From Anaspis maculata (taxonomy: Eukaryota > Arthropoda > Insecta > Coleoptera > Scraptiidae), in NCBI GenBank assembly GCA_949128115.1, contig OX421962.1, positions 64,583,787 through 64,647,786 of the forward strand: a DNA stretch of 64,000 nucleotides, given 5' to 3'. Each line of letters begins with the position of its first letter. The stretch's first letter is position 1. A model generated the notes under the pieces. That model was not told the origin of the DNA, ran no database searches, and saw only the letters and a list, made by a program, of their open reading frames with translations. Shown here in pieces: positions 34,740 to 45,951 of the stretch. A program made the position numbers and the translations under genes.

Positions 34740-37391
34740 ATGGCGAATACCGAAGCAGAAATAATCACCATCCGAGGCGAGCTCGAGATCGTCCAAAAGG
34801 CCCTCAAACTCCAGACGAAGCGCTGCCGCCAACTTGTGACCGAATACACACGAAGACTGCAACAAAAAGAGCAACAGTACCAGTCCGAAAAAGCTCTGCG
34901 AGATGACCAACTGGCCAAGGTGCTACGCGCTCTCATAATTTTCGAAGCCCGTCTTAAGCAAGAACAGAAATTCATCAGCCATCAGTTGAAGGAAAAGGAC
35001 TACATCATCAAGAAACAAAGCAACGAAATCAAAAAGCTGCTGACCCACCAGTTCTGCAAGAACTGCAATCATTACTACAGTTTGAGTCCGAATCTGGAAA
35101 GTCTGGACAGCAGTTCAGAGTACGTTGTTACCGATTACCAGAGCTCCAATTTCGAGTCTCTGGACAGCAGCAGCGACATTTACGCCACCATTTCCGAGAA
35201 GAGTTACGAAAAAGATGACGACAAGACAGAAACCGAGTCTACCAAGAGTCTATACTTGAAGAACAAAGGAAAAGATTCGATGCGAGCGAAAAAATTCAAG
35301 CACAGGAAAAGCGTTGGGACTTACTTTGAAGTGTTGAAACTGAGAAATGACAGTCCTTGCTCTAACGAAGACAACACTAGTAACGATTACGACAACTTGG
35401 ATTCTCTACCACCTGACAGTATTACTGATAAAATTTCGATTGTTTCTGAGAGAATTGAAAGTATCTTTAATGGAGGCGAAGAAAACTGTAACAACGAAGA
35501 TTCTAGTTCGATATCTGAATGTAACGATACAGTTATCAACAAAGCTGAAAGCGGTAATAATTTAAATAATAATAACAATGAAACCAGTGATGTTGAAACG
35601 AAAAATAACTTGATCAACAAAAGTATTGAGGAAACAAACGTTGATAAAAAGCTGTCAGATTCGATCCCAGTGTTTGAAGGTGATGGCGAAACGAATGACA
35701 ATTGGTATGCCAGTGCCAGTGACCAAGAGGATGAAGAGCAGAGGGACATCTATCGAAATAATCCAGTGCTAGAATGTATGAATCAAATCCTCCTTCAGAA
35801 CATCAATGATCCGATGCATTCACCACCAAAGACCCCAAATGTCGAAAGGAAAATGAAAAATAACAAAAAAGTCAAGTTTAGTGATGAAGAAGACAGTAAA
35901 CCGTTGACTAAAGAAAACGTGAAAGAAAACACCCAAGAAAACTCATCTTCACATGGGTATTACGAAACTCCCATTCAAAAAGTACCGAACTTCTATGAAA
36001 CGCCTCAAAGTATCTATAGCAATGATTATGAGCAAATTCTGAGCAGGTGTAGTGAAACTTTCTCTACGTCTTCATCTAGTAAGGCCGAAAATTTGCAAGA
36101 GAAAGAAGTGAACAGAATGGCTTTCAAAAAATTGAGCGTTGCCAAGGATGCTGAGCCCAAAAATCATTTCTACGTCGACTTGGATTCAAAATCAGAAAGC
36201 AGCGACAATCAGCCAGTAAGAAGAACCAAAATTTTGCGAACGCCTCCAGCTCTACCACCTAAACCTGCCAATTTGATTTTGAAGTACAAAACACAGAAAT
36301 CAAAAGACGAAACGTTGGAGTCTGAGCCGGATTATTGTTCGATTTCTGAACTGAACTTGCCTCAGAAATCTTTCAAAAAAATCGTAGTTGCTGAAATTAA
36401 CCCCCCAAACTCCCAAGACGTCATCAGCAAATTAGAAAAAGCTGCTTCCAAAAAAGTAGAGTCTGAATACGACCCGGTTGTGGTCAATGACAATGCTCCA
36501 TGTTTCGACAACGTTCCGAATTTGGTAGTCAAAAAATGCGTAGAAAAGCTCAACATTCAAATGGCCAAAAACACTTCGATCAAATCCGAAGTGTCTTCAC
36601 CCAAGAAAAACGAACCAGAAATACCGAAACTACCTCAAGTATCCGAAATCATTATACCTGATGAAAATGAAGAGAACAAAGACGAAAGGATAAACCATGA
36701 CAACTACGTCAAAAACAACTCGCAAATTTTGAAACTGAAGAACAATAACAGGTACGACCAAAAAAGATCGATAGTCATGGGCACTTCAGTCTCGAACCTG
36801 ATCACGGGTTTCAACAACCACCATTTGATATCAGAAATCAAAAAGCCTTCAAGATTGTTTTCGAGTTTTGAAAACCTGCAAAACTTGGACAAACAATCAC
36901 CTGCCCCACCCAGAGAAGAAACTCCGAGTTTCGACAATTTCGACTTGAGTCAAAACTTTGAGGAGTTCAAACTAGACGACTGCGAAATCGAAGAATACAA
37001 CGTTGAATCGGAGGAAGAAAACTCTGATGTTTCTGAAGATAGAAAATCGACAAGAGTTGAGCTGATACGCGCAACGAACGAAATTCCAAATTTGAATAAA
37101 AACTCTGTGGAACTGCTCAAACGGCAACTGGAGCTGCATAAAAATCAAGTGCCCAGTGAGCCGGTCCTCAAGGAGAATTCCAAGAAGAATGTGGAGCCCA
37201 CTTATGAACACTTTCTAGAATGCACTGGGTTGAGTTCCAAGTCGATTCTGACGCCATCTAGGTTGTTGAGTAATCACAAAAGTATGCTGAAGCCGAAAGA
37301 TATAAAACTACGCTCAAAAGTCAAAGCTAGTAACTTATATGATCGAAATAGCACAAGTACCATAAAGTACTGGTCCGAACCGTATATTTAA
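34740..37391 (+). CDS. Coiled-coil and intrinsically disordered protein, function unknown (terminal coding exon)
   Basis: The 883-residue frame is uninterrupted and host-like. I start it at the ATG at 34740, because that ATG directly follows a splice-acceptor-like TTTTTACAG. An in-frame ATG 18 bases upstream would then be intronic. Residues about 1-105 are a charged heptad-rich helix (LQTKRCRQLVTEYTRRLQQK, then EKALRDDQLAKVLRAL), a strong coiled coil ending in an FCKNCNHYY Cys/His knot. The middle is acidic, S/N/E-rich and likely disordered. Near 500 sits PPALPPKP, an SH3-ligand type motif, followed by EPDYCSIS, and earlier there are YETP repeats, which look like phosphotyrosine sites. The last 65 residues (SKSILTPSRLLSNHKSMLKP, ending TIKYWSEPYI) are basic and look conserved. 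I infer a cytoskeletal or signalling scaffold, weakly. I do not recognise the family. Confidence 0.85.
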   Translation: MANTEAEIITIRGELEIVQKALKLQTKRCRQLVTEYTRRLQQKEQQYQSEKALRDDQLAKVLRALIIFEARLKQEQKFISHQLKEKDYIIKKQSNEIKKLLTHQFCKNCNHYYSLSPNLESLDSSSEYVVTDYQSSNFESLDSSSDIYATISEKSYEKDDDKTETESTKSLYLKNKGKDSMRAKKFKHRKSVGTYFEVLKLRNDSPCSNEDNTSNDYDNLDSLPPDSITDKISIVSERIESIFNGGEENCNNEDSSSISECNDTVINKAESGNNLNNNNNETSDVETKNNLINKSIEETNVDKKLSDSIPVFEGDGETNDNWYASASDQEDEEQRDIYRNNPVLECMNQILLQNINDPMHSPPKTPNVERKMKNNKKVKFSDEEDSKPLTKENVKENTQENSSSHGYYETPIQKVPNFYETPQSIYSNDYEQILSRCSETFSTSSSSKAENLQEKEVNRMAFKKLSVAKDAEPKNHFYVDLDSKSESSDNQPVRRTKILRTPPALPPKPANLILKYKTQKSKDETLESEPDYCSISELNLPQKSFKKIVVAEINPPNSQDVISKLEKAASKKVESEYDPVVVNDNAPCFDNVPNLVVKKCVEKLNIQMAKNTSIKSEVSSPKKNEPEIPKLPQVSEIIIPDENEENKDERINHDNYVKNNSQILKLKNNNRYDQKRSIVMGTSVSNLITGFNNHHLISEIKKPSRLFSSFENLQNLDKQSPAPPREETPSFDNFDLSQNFEEFKLDDCEIEEYNVESEEENSDVSEDRKSTRVELIRATNEIPNLNKNSVELLKRQLELHKNQVPSEPVLKENSKKNVEPTYEHFLECTGLSSKSILTPSRLLSNHKSMLKPKDIKLRSKVKASNLYDRNSTSTIKYWSEPYI

Positions 37392-37435
37392 AATGTTGAA
37401 TACAATATTAGTTAGGCATGTATTTTATTATTTGT

Positions 37436-37664
37436 AATAAATTGAAAGCATGTAAATATTCTATATTTATCATTGTTATAAACAATGCTGAATACCGTGT
37501 TAATTTTTTTAAATTTAATTTAAGCTAATTTATGTTTTCATGACAACTGTTGTATAAGTTTCGGTTATTTTGTTAGTCTAATATTTTTCATCAAAATTAT
37601 TAAATTTATCAAGTATTATAAGAATGTATATTATTCAATGTATATTATTATTGTTTTCAATAAA
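37436..37664 (+). terminator. Poly(A) signals of the 883-aa gene
   Basis: AATAAA at 37436-37441, 45 bp after the stop codon, and again at 37659-37664 within a T-rich 3' region. Either could be used. Confidence 0.6.
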
Positions 37665-37773
37665 ACGTATTTATTTATCTTTATCGTTATAGTAGTTATG
37701 TACCATCGCGTGCAAAATAATTTGGTATATTATAGGGACCGAGTGTACTCGTCGGTAGCGTCGTAGTTCAATA

Positions 37774-37843
37774 TCATGAACTAATAAATTGATGCCAAAA
37801 CTTTCAGTTCGCCAACTAGGCAGCACTAAAGTCCCCGTGTGCA
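37774..37843 (-). repeat. Short dispersed repeat, partner at 19484-19552
   Basis: Reverse complement of the 19484-19552 segment with about 70 bp shared (CAGTTCGCCAACTAGGCAGC). Confidence 0.55.
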
Positions 37844-37878
37844 GTATTGAAAGTGCGCATGTGATTACAGATTACTGG

Positions 37879-38024
37879 TGCTATTCTGTAAAAAAGATAC
37901 ATCGATGTAAGCGCTACATCGCTGTAAAATGACAAAAGTAATGATGTATTGCCTTGTCACATGACATGTGTCATCTTACAGCGATACAGCGTTTACATCG
38001 ATGTATCTTTTTCACAGAATAGCA
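37879..38024. repeat. Foldback MITE, TGCTATTCTGT family, copy 2
   Basis: Left TGCTATTCTGTAAAAAAGAT with ACATCGATGTAA pairs with right TTACATCGATGT and ATCTTTTTCACAGAATAGCA. The arms pair for about 55 bp, interior loop about 30 bp. Confidence 0.8.
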
Positions 38025-38953
38025 TCATAAAACATCGCAGCACTGTAATAGAGCATCTTCTCAAACAACTTTTCTGGGATTTGCGTCTGCGTCAACTTGA
38101 CGACTTGAAGTGTGACAAATCCGTTGACGCCTTGATCCCACTCAGAGAAGATGTTGCTATAGAAACTCTTTATTGTATGCATAAACCTGTTTTTTTTTCA
38201 TGTCAAAAGAGTAAATTTTGACAGCATGGAGTCGAAAGTTTGAGATGCGCTCGGTTCCTATCTATATTAGGCGTGACATTCAAGCTAATGCCCAAACAAA
38301 AATATACGCTTCGAGTGATTATTTTGCAGGCGATGGTACCTACAGGTGTTTTTCTAAACAATACCGAAATCTCTCGTGGGCTGATTCCCAAGATACAAAT
38401 AGGAAAAAAAGTTCATATCAACATTGGTTCAGAAATCCTTCCTCGGAAACCTACTTTACAGCCCCTTAAAAATGGACCAATAAGAATTGTTTTCATTTAA
38501 TACCTATCTCCGAGACCACTTAATGGATAAAAACAAAAGTTTGTGTTAATAACAATTTTATGCTTGGCCAGTTATGGTCTAAGAATATTTCGGAAAATCA
38601 CCAAGAAATAGTTCAAACAAGGAAGGTAAAAGTGACTCCAACTTTCTTGTATTATTTTTTCTATAATTTTTGACATGATTTTATGACATTATAAAGTTTT
38701 TGGTTGATTAATGATTTTTTATTCATCAAGGCCGCTCTATGAAATTACGCAACGCAACCGCAACACAGAGCGCAACTTCTCTGATTGGCTCGCAAGCCTT
38801 TCGCGTCGTTGCGATGGCTTTGCGAATACCTTGCGAGCGAGCGGGCATTAAACAAAAGATTATCAGGCTAAAACCATACACTATAGTATTATTGCTCAGA
38901 CCGTTTTGAGCTGGTTTTGAGCTTGATTCATGGGCTTGACTATAACCATTGTA
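38025..38953. other. Intergenic, no gene recognised
   Basis: Two short open frames (37949-38221 and 38240-38500) are not assignable. The block 38728-38850 repeats CGCAACG-like and TTGCGA-like words in both orientations and may be a degenerate MITE. Confidence 0.4.
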
Positions 38954-39084
38954 CGGGGTGTTTATAAGAATCTGTGATCGCGGCGGGCATGGGTCAGGCC
39001 GAAAAACGCAGCAACAGGCGCAATTGTAGAGATCGAAAGCGGATTCCAAAGGCCATGCGATCACAGACATTTTTAAACACCCGG
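38954..39084. repeat. MITE with TA target, 131 bp
   Basis: CGGGGTGTTTATAAGAATCT and GTGATCGC at the left pair with GCGATCAC and AGACATTTTTAAACACCCGG at the right. TA lies on both sides (38952-38953 and 39085-39086). Non-coding. Confidence 0.75.
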
Positions 39085-41121
39085 TATATATTATATATAT
39101 AAAAAATCACGGATATTGGGGCACCAAAAATCAGCCATCCTTTTTTTGAATGATGGACTCGCCTGGTTCCTACGCAACCGTAAAAATCCGTGACGACATA
39201 ATGGTCTTCTCTATTTGTATTGTCTATACAGATTTCTGTAATACTGATTGCCTAGCGACTCTTGAAAAATGGGATTATTATTCTTAGGATTGCTTGGTGG
39301 AGTAGATCAATCTGTATAGTGAGTTGCCTAACTGTTCTCTTTACATCATCGATAGTTCACATTTTATTATGTTCTGTGCTTCAGCTTATCTATAGTTCTC
39401 TGGTCGAAAACGTTGCCTCTGGTATGCATGGGTATGATATTCTGTAGGTATATTTTTGGTAATCGGAAACTCAGTGGTAGATACCTACTGACCTAACGAA
39501 GAGTTTGGCACCTGAAAAGCTTTGGTCGGACTTTTTTCTATCTAGAATGACCTACCGCCTGGCCTAAAAACTGTTCCGAGATAGGTACCTATGTAAATTA
39601 GCTTTTTGAAAATTTGACAGAAAAATTCTGCGACTTGTTTTCTTGAAACGGCACCTTGTCAAAGTCAGGCCATTTGCATTTGTATATTCTTTTCATTGTC
39701 ATCTTCTATATATTGTATATGAGGGCCTTCTTTCTCTCCAGATATCCTCATTTCAACATTTTTAATCAAGGCAAAATTTCGGGGTGGTTCACTTCAATTT
39801 TTGGCTAGTTACCTATATCAAAGTGCCCCCTGTATCAATGTGCCTCAAGTTATGATATAAAATATTTGAAAAGATACATTATTGATTAAATGCACGATGA
39901 ATCAATTTTCCAGTTCTCTAATCTCATATTCATTTTTTCGCAAAAATAAAAGTTGAACAGATGTTTGAAAGTTTCAGAGGAAGGAGATGATAATTTATTG
40001 TACCTACCTATCTATGTACTTAGGATGGTTTTTGTTACCCTAATTTGCCTTCTAGCGTGCCTTTACTCAGAGCATATTTTAAGGAATTTTACACTGGGCG
40101 GCACTTACAGGTAACTTTGAAAACTAGGGTGATCTGCGCCGCAGACAAAATTTTTTCCGGAAGTAATAATAATAATGTTATAATATTGTGTTTTTATGTA
40201 CAAATAGGCATAGGTAAAAAGGTATAAAGTGTTACTCAACAGAGGCAATAAAAACGTGAGTGCGTGACCATAGTCACCCTCGGAAGAAGTGAAACTTCTA
40301 TAGATATGAATCAATCAGCAAACAACGTTCGAAGAGGTGTTCTTTTCGTACTCCCGCTCCGCTCCCTCACGGTTTGTATCATCTTGTTTTTCTTATTATC
40401 AATCTTATTATTATTATTATTATTAGTCAATCAAAGGGCAGAGTACTTTCGACATGATTTTTTCACGATTAGACTTCTTTTATTTCTTTTTTCGCTGCGC
40501 TCGGCGTTTAAACTCCCATTCTCCGTCACATGAAATCTCACTCATACCCCTAATACAATAAATATCTATTTTCATCAATAATATTCTCCACAAATAATTA
40601 TGCGAATGTGACATCGTGATGGATTTTCTTACTGTACGATTTTCCCGGTTATATTACAGCACGGTGGAAACTGTGTTCTGGCAGGCACAGCATGGCAATC
40701 TGATAATCTCCACAAAGTATAAGAATGTTGTTTGGAAAACTCGATCCGGTATTGATTTTAATTGAAAAAATATAAAATACATAAGTTTTTACATAGATAT
40801 GTAGGTAGGTACCTCGTGAATGTGATTTAAGGTAACTACGTGGTTCTAGAGTTCGTACGATATCATCTTCTCCAATCAGAATAAGGCCATAGGTTAAGTT
40901 GAAATATTGACAGAATTGATATGAGTATTTCCAGTTATGTGCTCGCCACCGTACTTACATCTAGAATGTCACATTTAATTGAGGTGAAATCAAACCATTA
41001 AAAAAATTAACAAAGAATAATGTCAAAAATCAATTTCCAATCATAAAAACTTGATTATCAAACCAGTATGTACAATCAGCGGACATCTAGAACATTAAGC
41101 AACTGTTTCAGCCTTCAGCCT
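39085..41121. other. Intergenic, no gene recognised
   Basis: No supported gene. A short TTA microsatellite lies at about 40400-40430. Confidence 0.45.
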
Positions 41122-41319
41122 CAATGGACCTTTTCAGAAAAGAGAGATAGATGCATGCGCGCTCATACCGCGCAGTTGGAGGTGTCTAGCTATAACGGCC
41201 CCTGATATCCCCAAGGGAAACTCCGTTCGTTATGAAGTGCGCGGCACCACACTGCTGTCCTGTGGGGGCTGTGACGTAAATCGTGCGAGAGAGACTGCCT
41301 TTATTGAAAAGGTCCATTG
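41122..41319. repeat. MITE, CAATGGACCTTTTCA termini
   Basis: CAATGGACCTTTTCAG at the left and TTGAAAAGGTCCATTG at the right are inverted repeats about 198 bp apart. Interior is GC-richer and non-coding. Confidence 0.65.
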
Positions 41320-41473
41320 TCGAAAATTCTTTTTCCCCTCTGGGCTTCAATCATCCACCCCTGCTTTTCTGCTTAATAGGTACGTACATAGGTACCTGAA
41401 AGTTGTGTACACATTTGGGTGTGCGGCATTCGATTTTATTTTTGAATTGTAAACGTCCGTTGAAGAATATACC

Positions 41474-41680
41474 CAGGGCCGGGCCTGACCTATTTGCCGC
41501 CTGCATGCCACCGAAAAATTGCCGCCTCCTCACCGGCAGTGGAAAGCCCCACCAAATGCGGGAATGAAAAGAATCCTTCGAAATTCAACTTAATTCTTAT
41601 ATTACCGCCCCTATGACTTGCCGCCTGCCGTACTCGCCTGCGCGCCGGAACGCACTGCACGCCTGCTAGGCCCAGCCCTG
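41474..41680. repeat. hAT-type MITE, 207 bp, AATATACC duplication
   Basis: Perfect 8-bp direct repeats AATATACC at 41466-41473 and 41681-41688. Ends CAGGGCCGGGCCTGACC and the complement of CTAGGCCCAGCCCTG are inverted repeats. GC-rich interior with repeated TTGCCGCC. Non-coding. Confidence 0.88.
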
Positions 41681-42044
41681 AATATACCTCCCTATCCCTA
41701 TAATAAATCACATCCGCTCGAATCTATTCAAGCCAAGTCGAGAGCCATTCTTGTCGGGCCAACAGTACGACGACACGAAGAGCAGTTCAGTGTCGGCGAT
41801 TAGTAAAAAATAGAACCGAACGCGGCGAACGCTGCAACAGCTTATTCTTTCATTTCCTAGGACGACGCTGGTCACCCCGAGGTCAGACAAGACAACGTTA
41901 CAGCACATCGTTACAGGCGTTCGTTACAACCACTGATGCTATGAAGCAATTTCACTCCCATGTGTGGTTCTGCGTTAGTGGTGTGTTGTGATCTAGGCGC
42001 GAGAATAGAAGTTTCACTTAAAAAAAAAACAAAAAAGCAGTTAT

Positions 42045-42162
42045 ACTGCGTTCAACCCTAGTGTGATTCTAGTGAGCTTTGATTTCCCGAATTTCTCCTT
42101 TCCAAAGGCGTCGCGTGGCGAGACTCCCAGACAACTAGAATCACACTAGGGTTGAACACAGT
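42045..42162. repeat. Foldback MITE, 118 bp
   Basis: ACTGCGTTCAACCCTAGTGT with GATTCTAGT at the left pairs with ACTAGAATC and ACACTAGGGTTGAACACAGT at the right. One mismatch in 29 bp. Confidence 0.8.
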
Positions 42163-43594
42163 CTAGCACAAAAATTATTCTCCGAGACATTTTGCAAATA
42201 AAGCGACATGAATTCTGATATTTTCTAAAACTAACAAACTCAAAATAAAAAAACGGTTGTGTCACCCCAAAACTGTCCCGACTAGTATCTAGGAACCTAT
42301 GGAAATTTTTGTCCGTAAAGTCTTTTTGAGTGAGAAGTTTAAATTGAGAGGAAAATTGGAAAAAATTTGCAGGAAATTGAAAATGTTGTCAGGAAAATTT
42401 GAATTTTCCGGGAAAACCTCGAATCTTATTCCAAATCATCCTATTGTAAAAATCATCAATTAAGGCTTCACTTCAAGCTCCATCATTCAAGTCCGGCATC
42501 GAAAACCCAAGCCAATTTTACATTTTCAAGCGAAAAATTTCCGGGAAATTGGGAAAAAAATTGTTGGAAGATGTTCAAGAACCAGTACCTCTTGTTTAAA
42601 AAAAAGATAATGGTGAAAATCTGTTGACGGGATGAAAAGTTGGAAAGTTTGCAGTTTTTCCAGAGAGGAAAACTCGAAAACCGTGTGGGTCCGATTTGAA
42701 AAGTTTTTTCTCTAAAAATTAATTCAATCTTTTCTCCAACTTTCATTTCCAGCATGTCTGCACCTAAAATGAATATTTCGTGAGGCATGTCGAAGTTTGC
42801 ATTGCACTTTTTTCAAGTTCACGGAATAAGCAAATTTCATTTTGGAAAAATTACCGTTCAAAAGCCGGAACCGTTTCGATTTTGAAAATGGATCTACACG
42901 ATGCCCAATCCAATCTACTTTCGATATCAGTTAGATAGAGTTATTCGAAAAAAGTCGATCCCCGTGCAGTAATAAGTTTTTGAGTGGAGTCCTTCATCAA
43001 AAGCGAGTCGCTCCTATCTTTGATTCGCAAAAAAGCACTGTTACTTGCCACTAGGCGGCACTAGCTTGTCACTAGGCTTGTCGCCTACTTTGTAGCTTAT
43101 TTTATGCTCTGCTTTACTCCATGATCCAGAACTCTCAAAGGCTCCTTCATAGTTTCCCTTTATATTTATAGTAATTTGCCGCTTTTTAGGCATACTATTC
43201 GGTATATTATTAATAGGGCATTTTGAAATCTCTTTGTGTCATTTTGTACGCTAAATTGTTCTCCTTCATTCTTTTAGTATCCTAGAACTCAAGTCCCTGA
43301 TATTCTTATATTGCACTGTATTTTTTAATGCTTTCGAAGGTCTTCTATTTTGTGTTATTTTAGTGGCTCTTTGGCTGGGTAGGTACTTTTTAGGTTGTAC
43401 CTACTAAACTGCTCACCTATTTTGCTTATTTTTTCTAGAAGCTTGGTCACTCAATAATAAATGCAATAATGCAATGTACTTACATATCTACCATCATTTC
43501 TAGTCAGAAAGTTCTAGGACACCTACACAGGTAAGTAACTGTTTGAATTGCAAAAAGCTGGACAAAAAATAAGTCTATCAGAGATAATTTAGAT
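42163..43594. other. Intergenic, no gene recognised
   Basis: Purine-rich GGAAAATTGGAAAA-like low complexity at about 42340-42700. No gene or RNA supported. Confidence 0.45.
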
Positions 43595-45469
43595 TTTATT
43601 TGTATTGAGTAAAATACAATTTCCAACTTTCATAATAGAATTTACACATACATTCTTTTATAATCACCATTTTTACAAGAATATTTATATGTAAAAAAAT
43701 ATAATAACAAAGTAAATTGTTGGAAAAAAATTATGTTAAAAGTCGATATAATGAAACAAAAAAAAAAAAAACTAAAAGGCTACAATAATATATTACATAT
43801 CTTTGGTTAACTAGCCAGTGTAAAAAAATACAATTTAATATTAACAAATAAAAAAAAGAAACAACACATGTCAAATGTCATGCAACTAAAAAAATTGCAT
43901 TGTTTTTGAACAAAATGGTAGAGGAGAGTAAAGTAAGCATACTATACTATATATAATATAAAAATAAAAACAAGTAAGACTAAATTTTATACATAAGCTA
44001 GGATACAATAGTGATGGGCATGCATGTCTCATAAAACAAAAATTCTTAGACAGGAGAGAAGGAAAACATTGAATATTATTTACAGAAATACCTATACACA
44101 GAAATTTATAGAATATCTTAAGTAATTATTAAAATTTATATTCCTTTAATATTGTATACATATTTTTAATATTCGAAAATGTGTCTCACATACCTTGAGA
44201 TTTCTTTATAATAAATGCTACTTTATCAATTAACATTAGCAGTACCTACTAAGTAAATAGGTTTATATCAAATGGCTACATTATTGTCAACAAATCTTAT
44301 ACATTAGCTCACACGCTGGAAACAATATTCTCAAATATTATCATTTAATTATATTAGGTAGGTACGTAATTTGGAATGATTCATTTTAAACTCAGTAAAG
44401 TACTCTAAAATATATTCAATCAAATCGGTATTGGTAACGTAATCACCGTTCAACTTATAATTAGTTTTTCTTAGGACTTAAATGCTTATAAAAGTTAGTG
44501 AGTAACGGTTGCACCATTTGTTCATTGTATTGTTGAATCTATCTGCACTACGTATTGTCATGTAACACCTCAAAAATGGAGTTGGCTGCTGTTTCGCGCC
44601 CCTTATTGTACTGTTTATATGAACTAAAGGCAGGTTTATACGAACACCTTATATCTCGTAACTATTTAAATCGATGTTTCGAAACCAAATGGTATTCTTC
44701 TATTCTATACAATTCGTTGGTGTATGGCACTTATAAAGCAAGATTCACATATTTTACATATCTACATATTTTATGGCAAGTAATAAAAAAATAATATCTT
44801 CCAATCACAATGAACGCTTTTTCAAAAAATATTATATACCTGATGACTAAGTAATGGTAACTAATGGCGTTTGAATCCCTCCTTGAATTGCACATAAAGA
44901 CTAACATTGCCTTGGTGCCCCCTCGCCTGCTGTAACACCACTCACTCAGAAAACTCAAGTGGTGGAAGACAGTGGATTCTTCTGGCACTGCTATACTGTA
45001 TACTGTGCTTTGAGTATTATAATACAGGTACCAGACAATTTATGTACAAGCTTAACTAAAATCAAAAAGTCACAACAAAAACATTGGGTAGGTAGTATAT
45101 AAAATATAATGTCACAATTTTGGGGGGGGGGGAATACAAAAAAACAAAATCATATAACAAAAAGTGCCATGTTCCAGGAAACTATTTGCATTTACCAATA
45201 TTGCACACATTTACTTTTCCTAGAACAAGACTTCACACTAAGTGATGTAGGAAACATAATTAAACTAAACTCTTTTTAGTAGGTAGGTATACAAAATTCG
45301 AATAGGTATGCGTTATAAATATCTTCTTTTCTTTTATAAACTCTGTTAAATACTATTTACATTTTGGCTGTAAGGTAGGTATATTTTTGTTCATTATTTG
45401 GCAAACCATTTCTACTTGCTTAATTTATGGCCATTTCTGTAAGTACTGGTAAATGTTCCTACTATCTAA
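43595..45469 (-). other. zfh1: Probable zfh1 3' UTR
   Basis: Follows the zfh1 stop codon (45472-45470) on the minus strand. It is very AT-rich with no open frame. The minus-strand AATAAA at 43600-43595 is a plausible end. Several other A/T-rich signals exist inside, so the extent is an inference. An 11-base G run (45122-45132, plus strand) lies inside. Confidence 0.45.
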
Positions 45470-45663
45470 TTATTCTCTGTATGGCTTACAGTACGAGTAA
45501 CGGTGATTCATGTGCTGACTGTACGAACCAGAATGCGAAAATCTCTTCAGGCATTTTATGCACTGGAAGGGTTTTTCTCCGCTGTGGAGGCGCTTGTGCT
45601 CGGTCAGGTGGTGCTTATGCTTGAAAGCTTTGGGGCACTCGTCACACTTGTGTGGGCGCTGTC
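45470..45663 (-). CDS. zfh1: zfh1 last coding exon: C-terminal fingers
   Basis: Acceptor TTGCAG precedes 45663, and the split codon joined to the previous exon gives SGQRPHK. It encodes [20 protein letters not shown] with RLH and then [20 protein letters not shown] with NHRYSYC, followed by KPYRE and the stop TAA (45472-45470). These are the second and third C-terminal fingers, nearly identical in ZEB proteins. The exon does not begin with an ATG and was identified from the zinc-finger consensus. Many ZEB/zfh1 proteins carry a longer acidic tail after this point; here translation stops only five residues past the last finger, so another isoform or extra exon may exist. Confidence 0.93.
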
Positions 45664-45951
45664 CTGCAACAGGAAAAACTACAATTAATAAATTTTACAT
45701 TTGAACGATGAAGCATGAATGTACATTGTAACAAAATTATTCAACAAATGAAAAAGCAATATGCCGATAAATTATAGTGGTTAATGGAATATGTGATAAG
45801 AAAAGAAACTAAAGTGACTCTCGGGGATAGGTTAACAACCATATAATAGGTATGTTCTACCCTATATGACATATTTCTTACAATGATCTTGAGACCGAAA
45901 AAAACAATAGCGACTGTTGAATTAAAACAGCAAAAAGAATTGAGAACTCAC

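Noticed and set aside
43595..45469. miR-8/miR-200 seed matches (CAGTATT in sense) expected in a ZEB-family 3' UTR
   Set aside because: By eye I find only CAGTATA twice near 44990-45005, not the canonical seed match.
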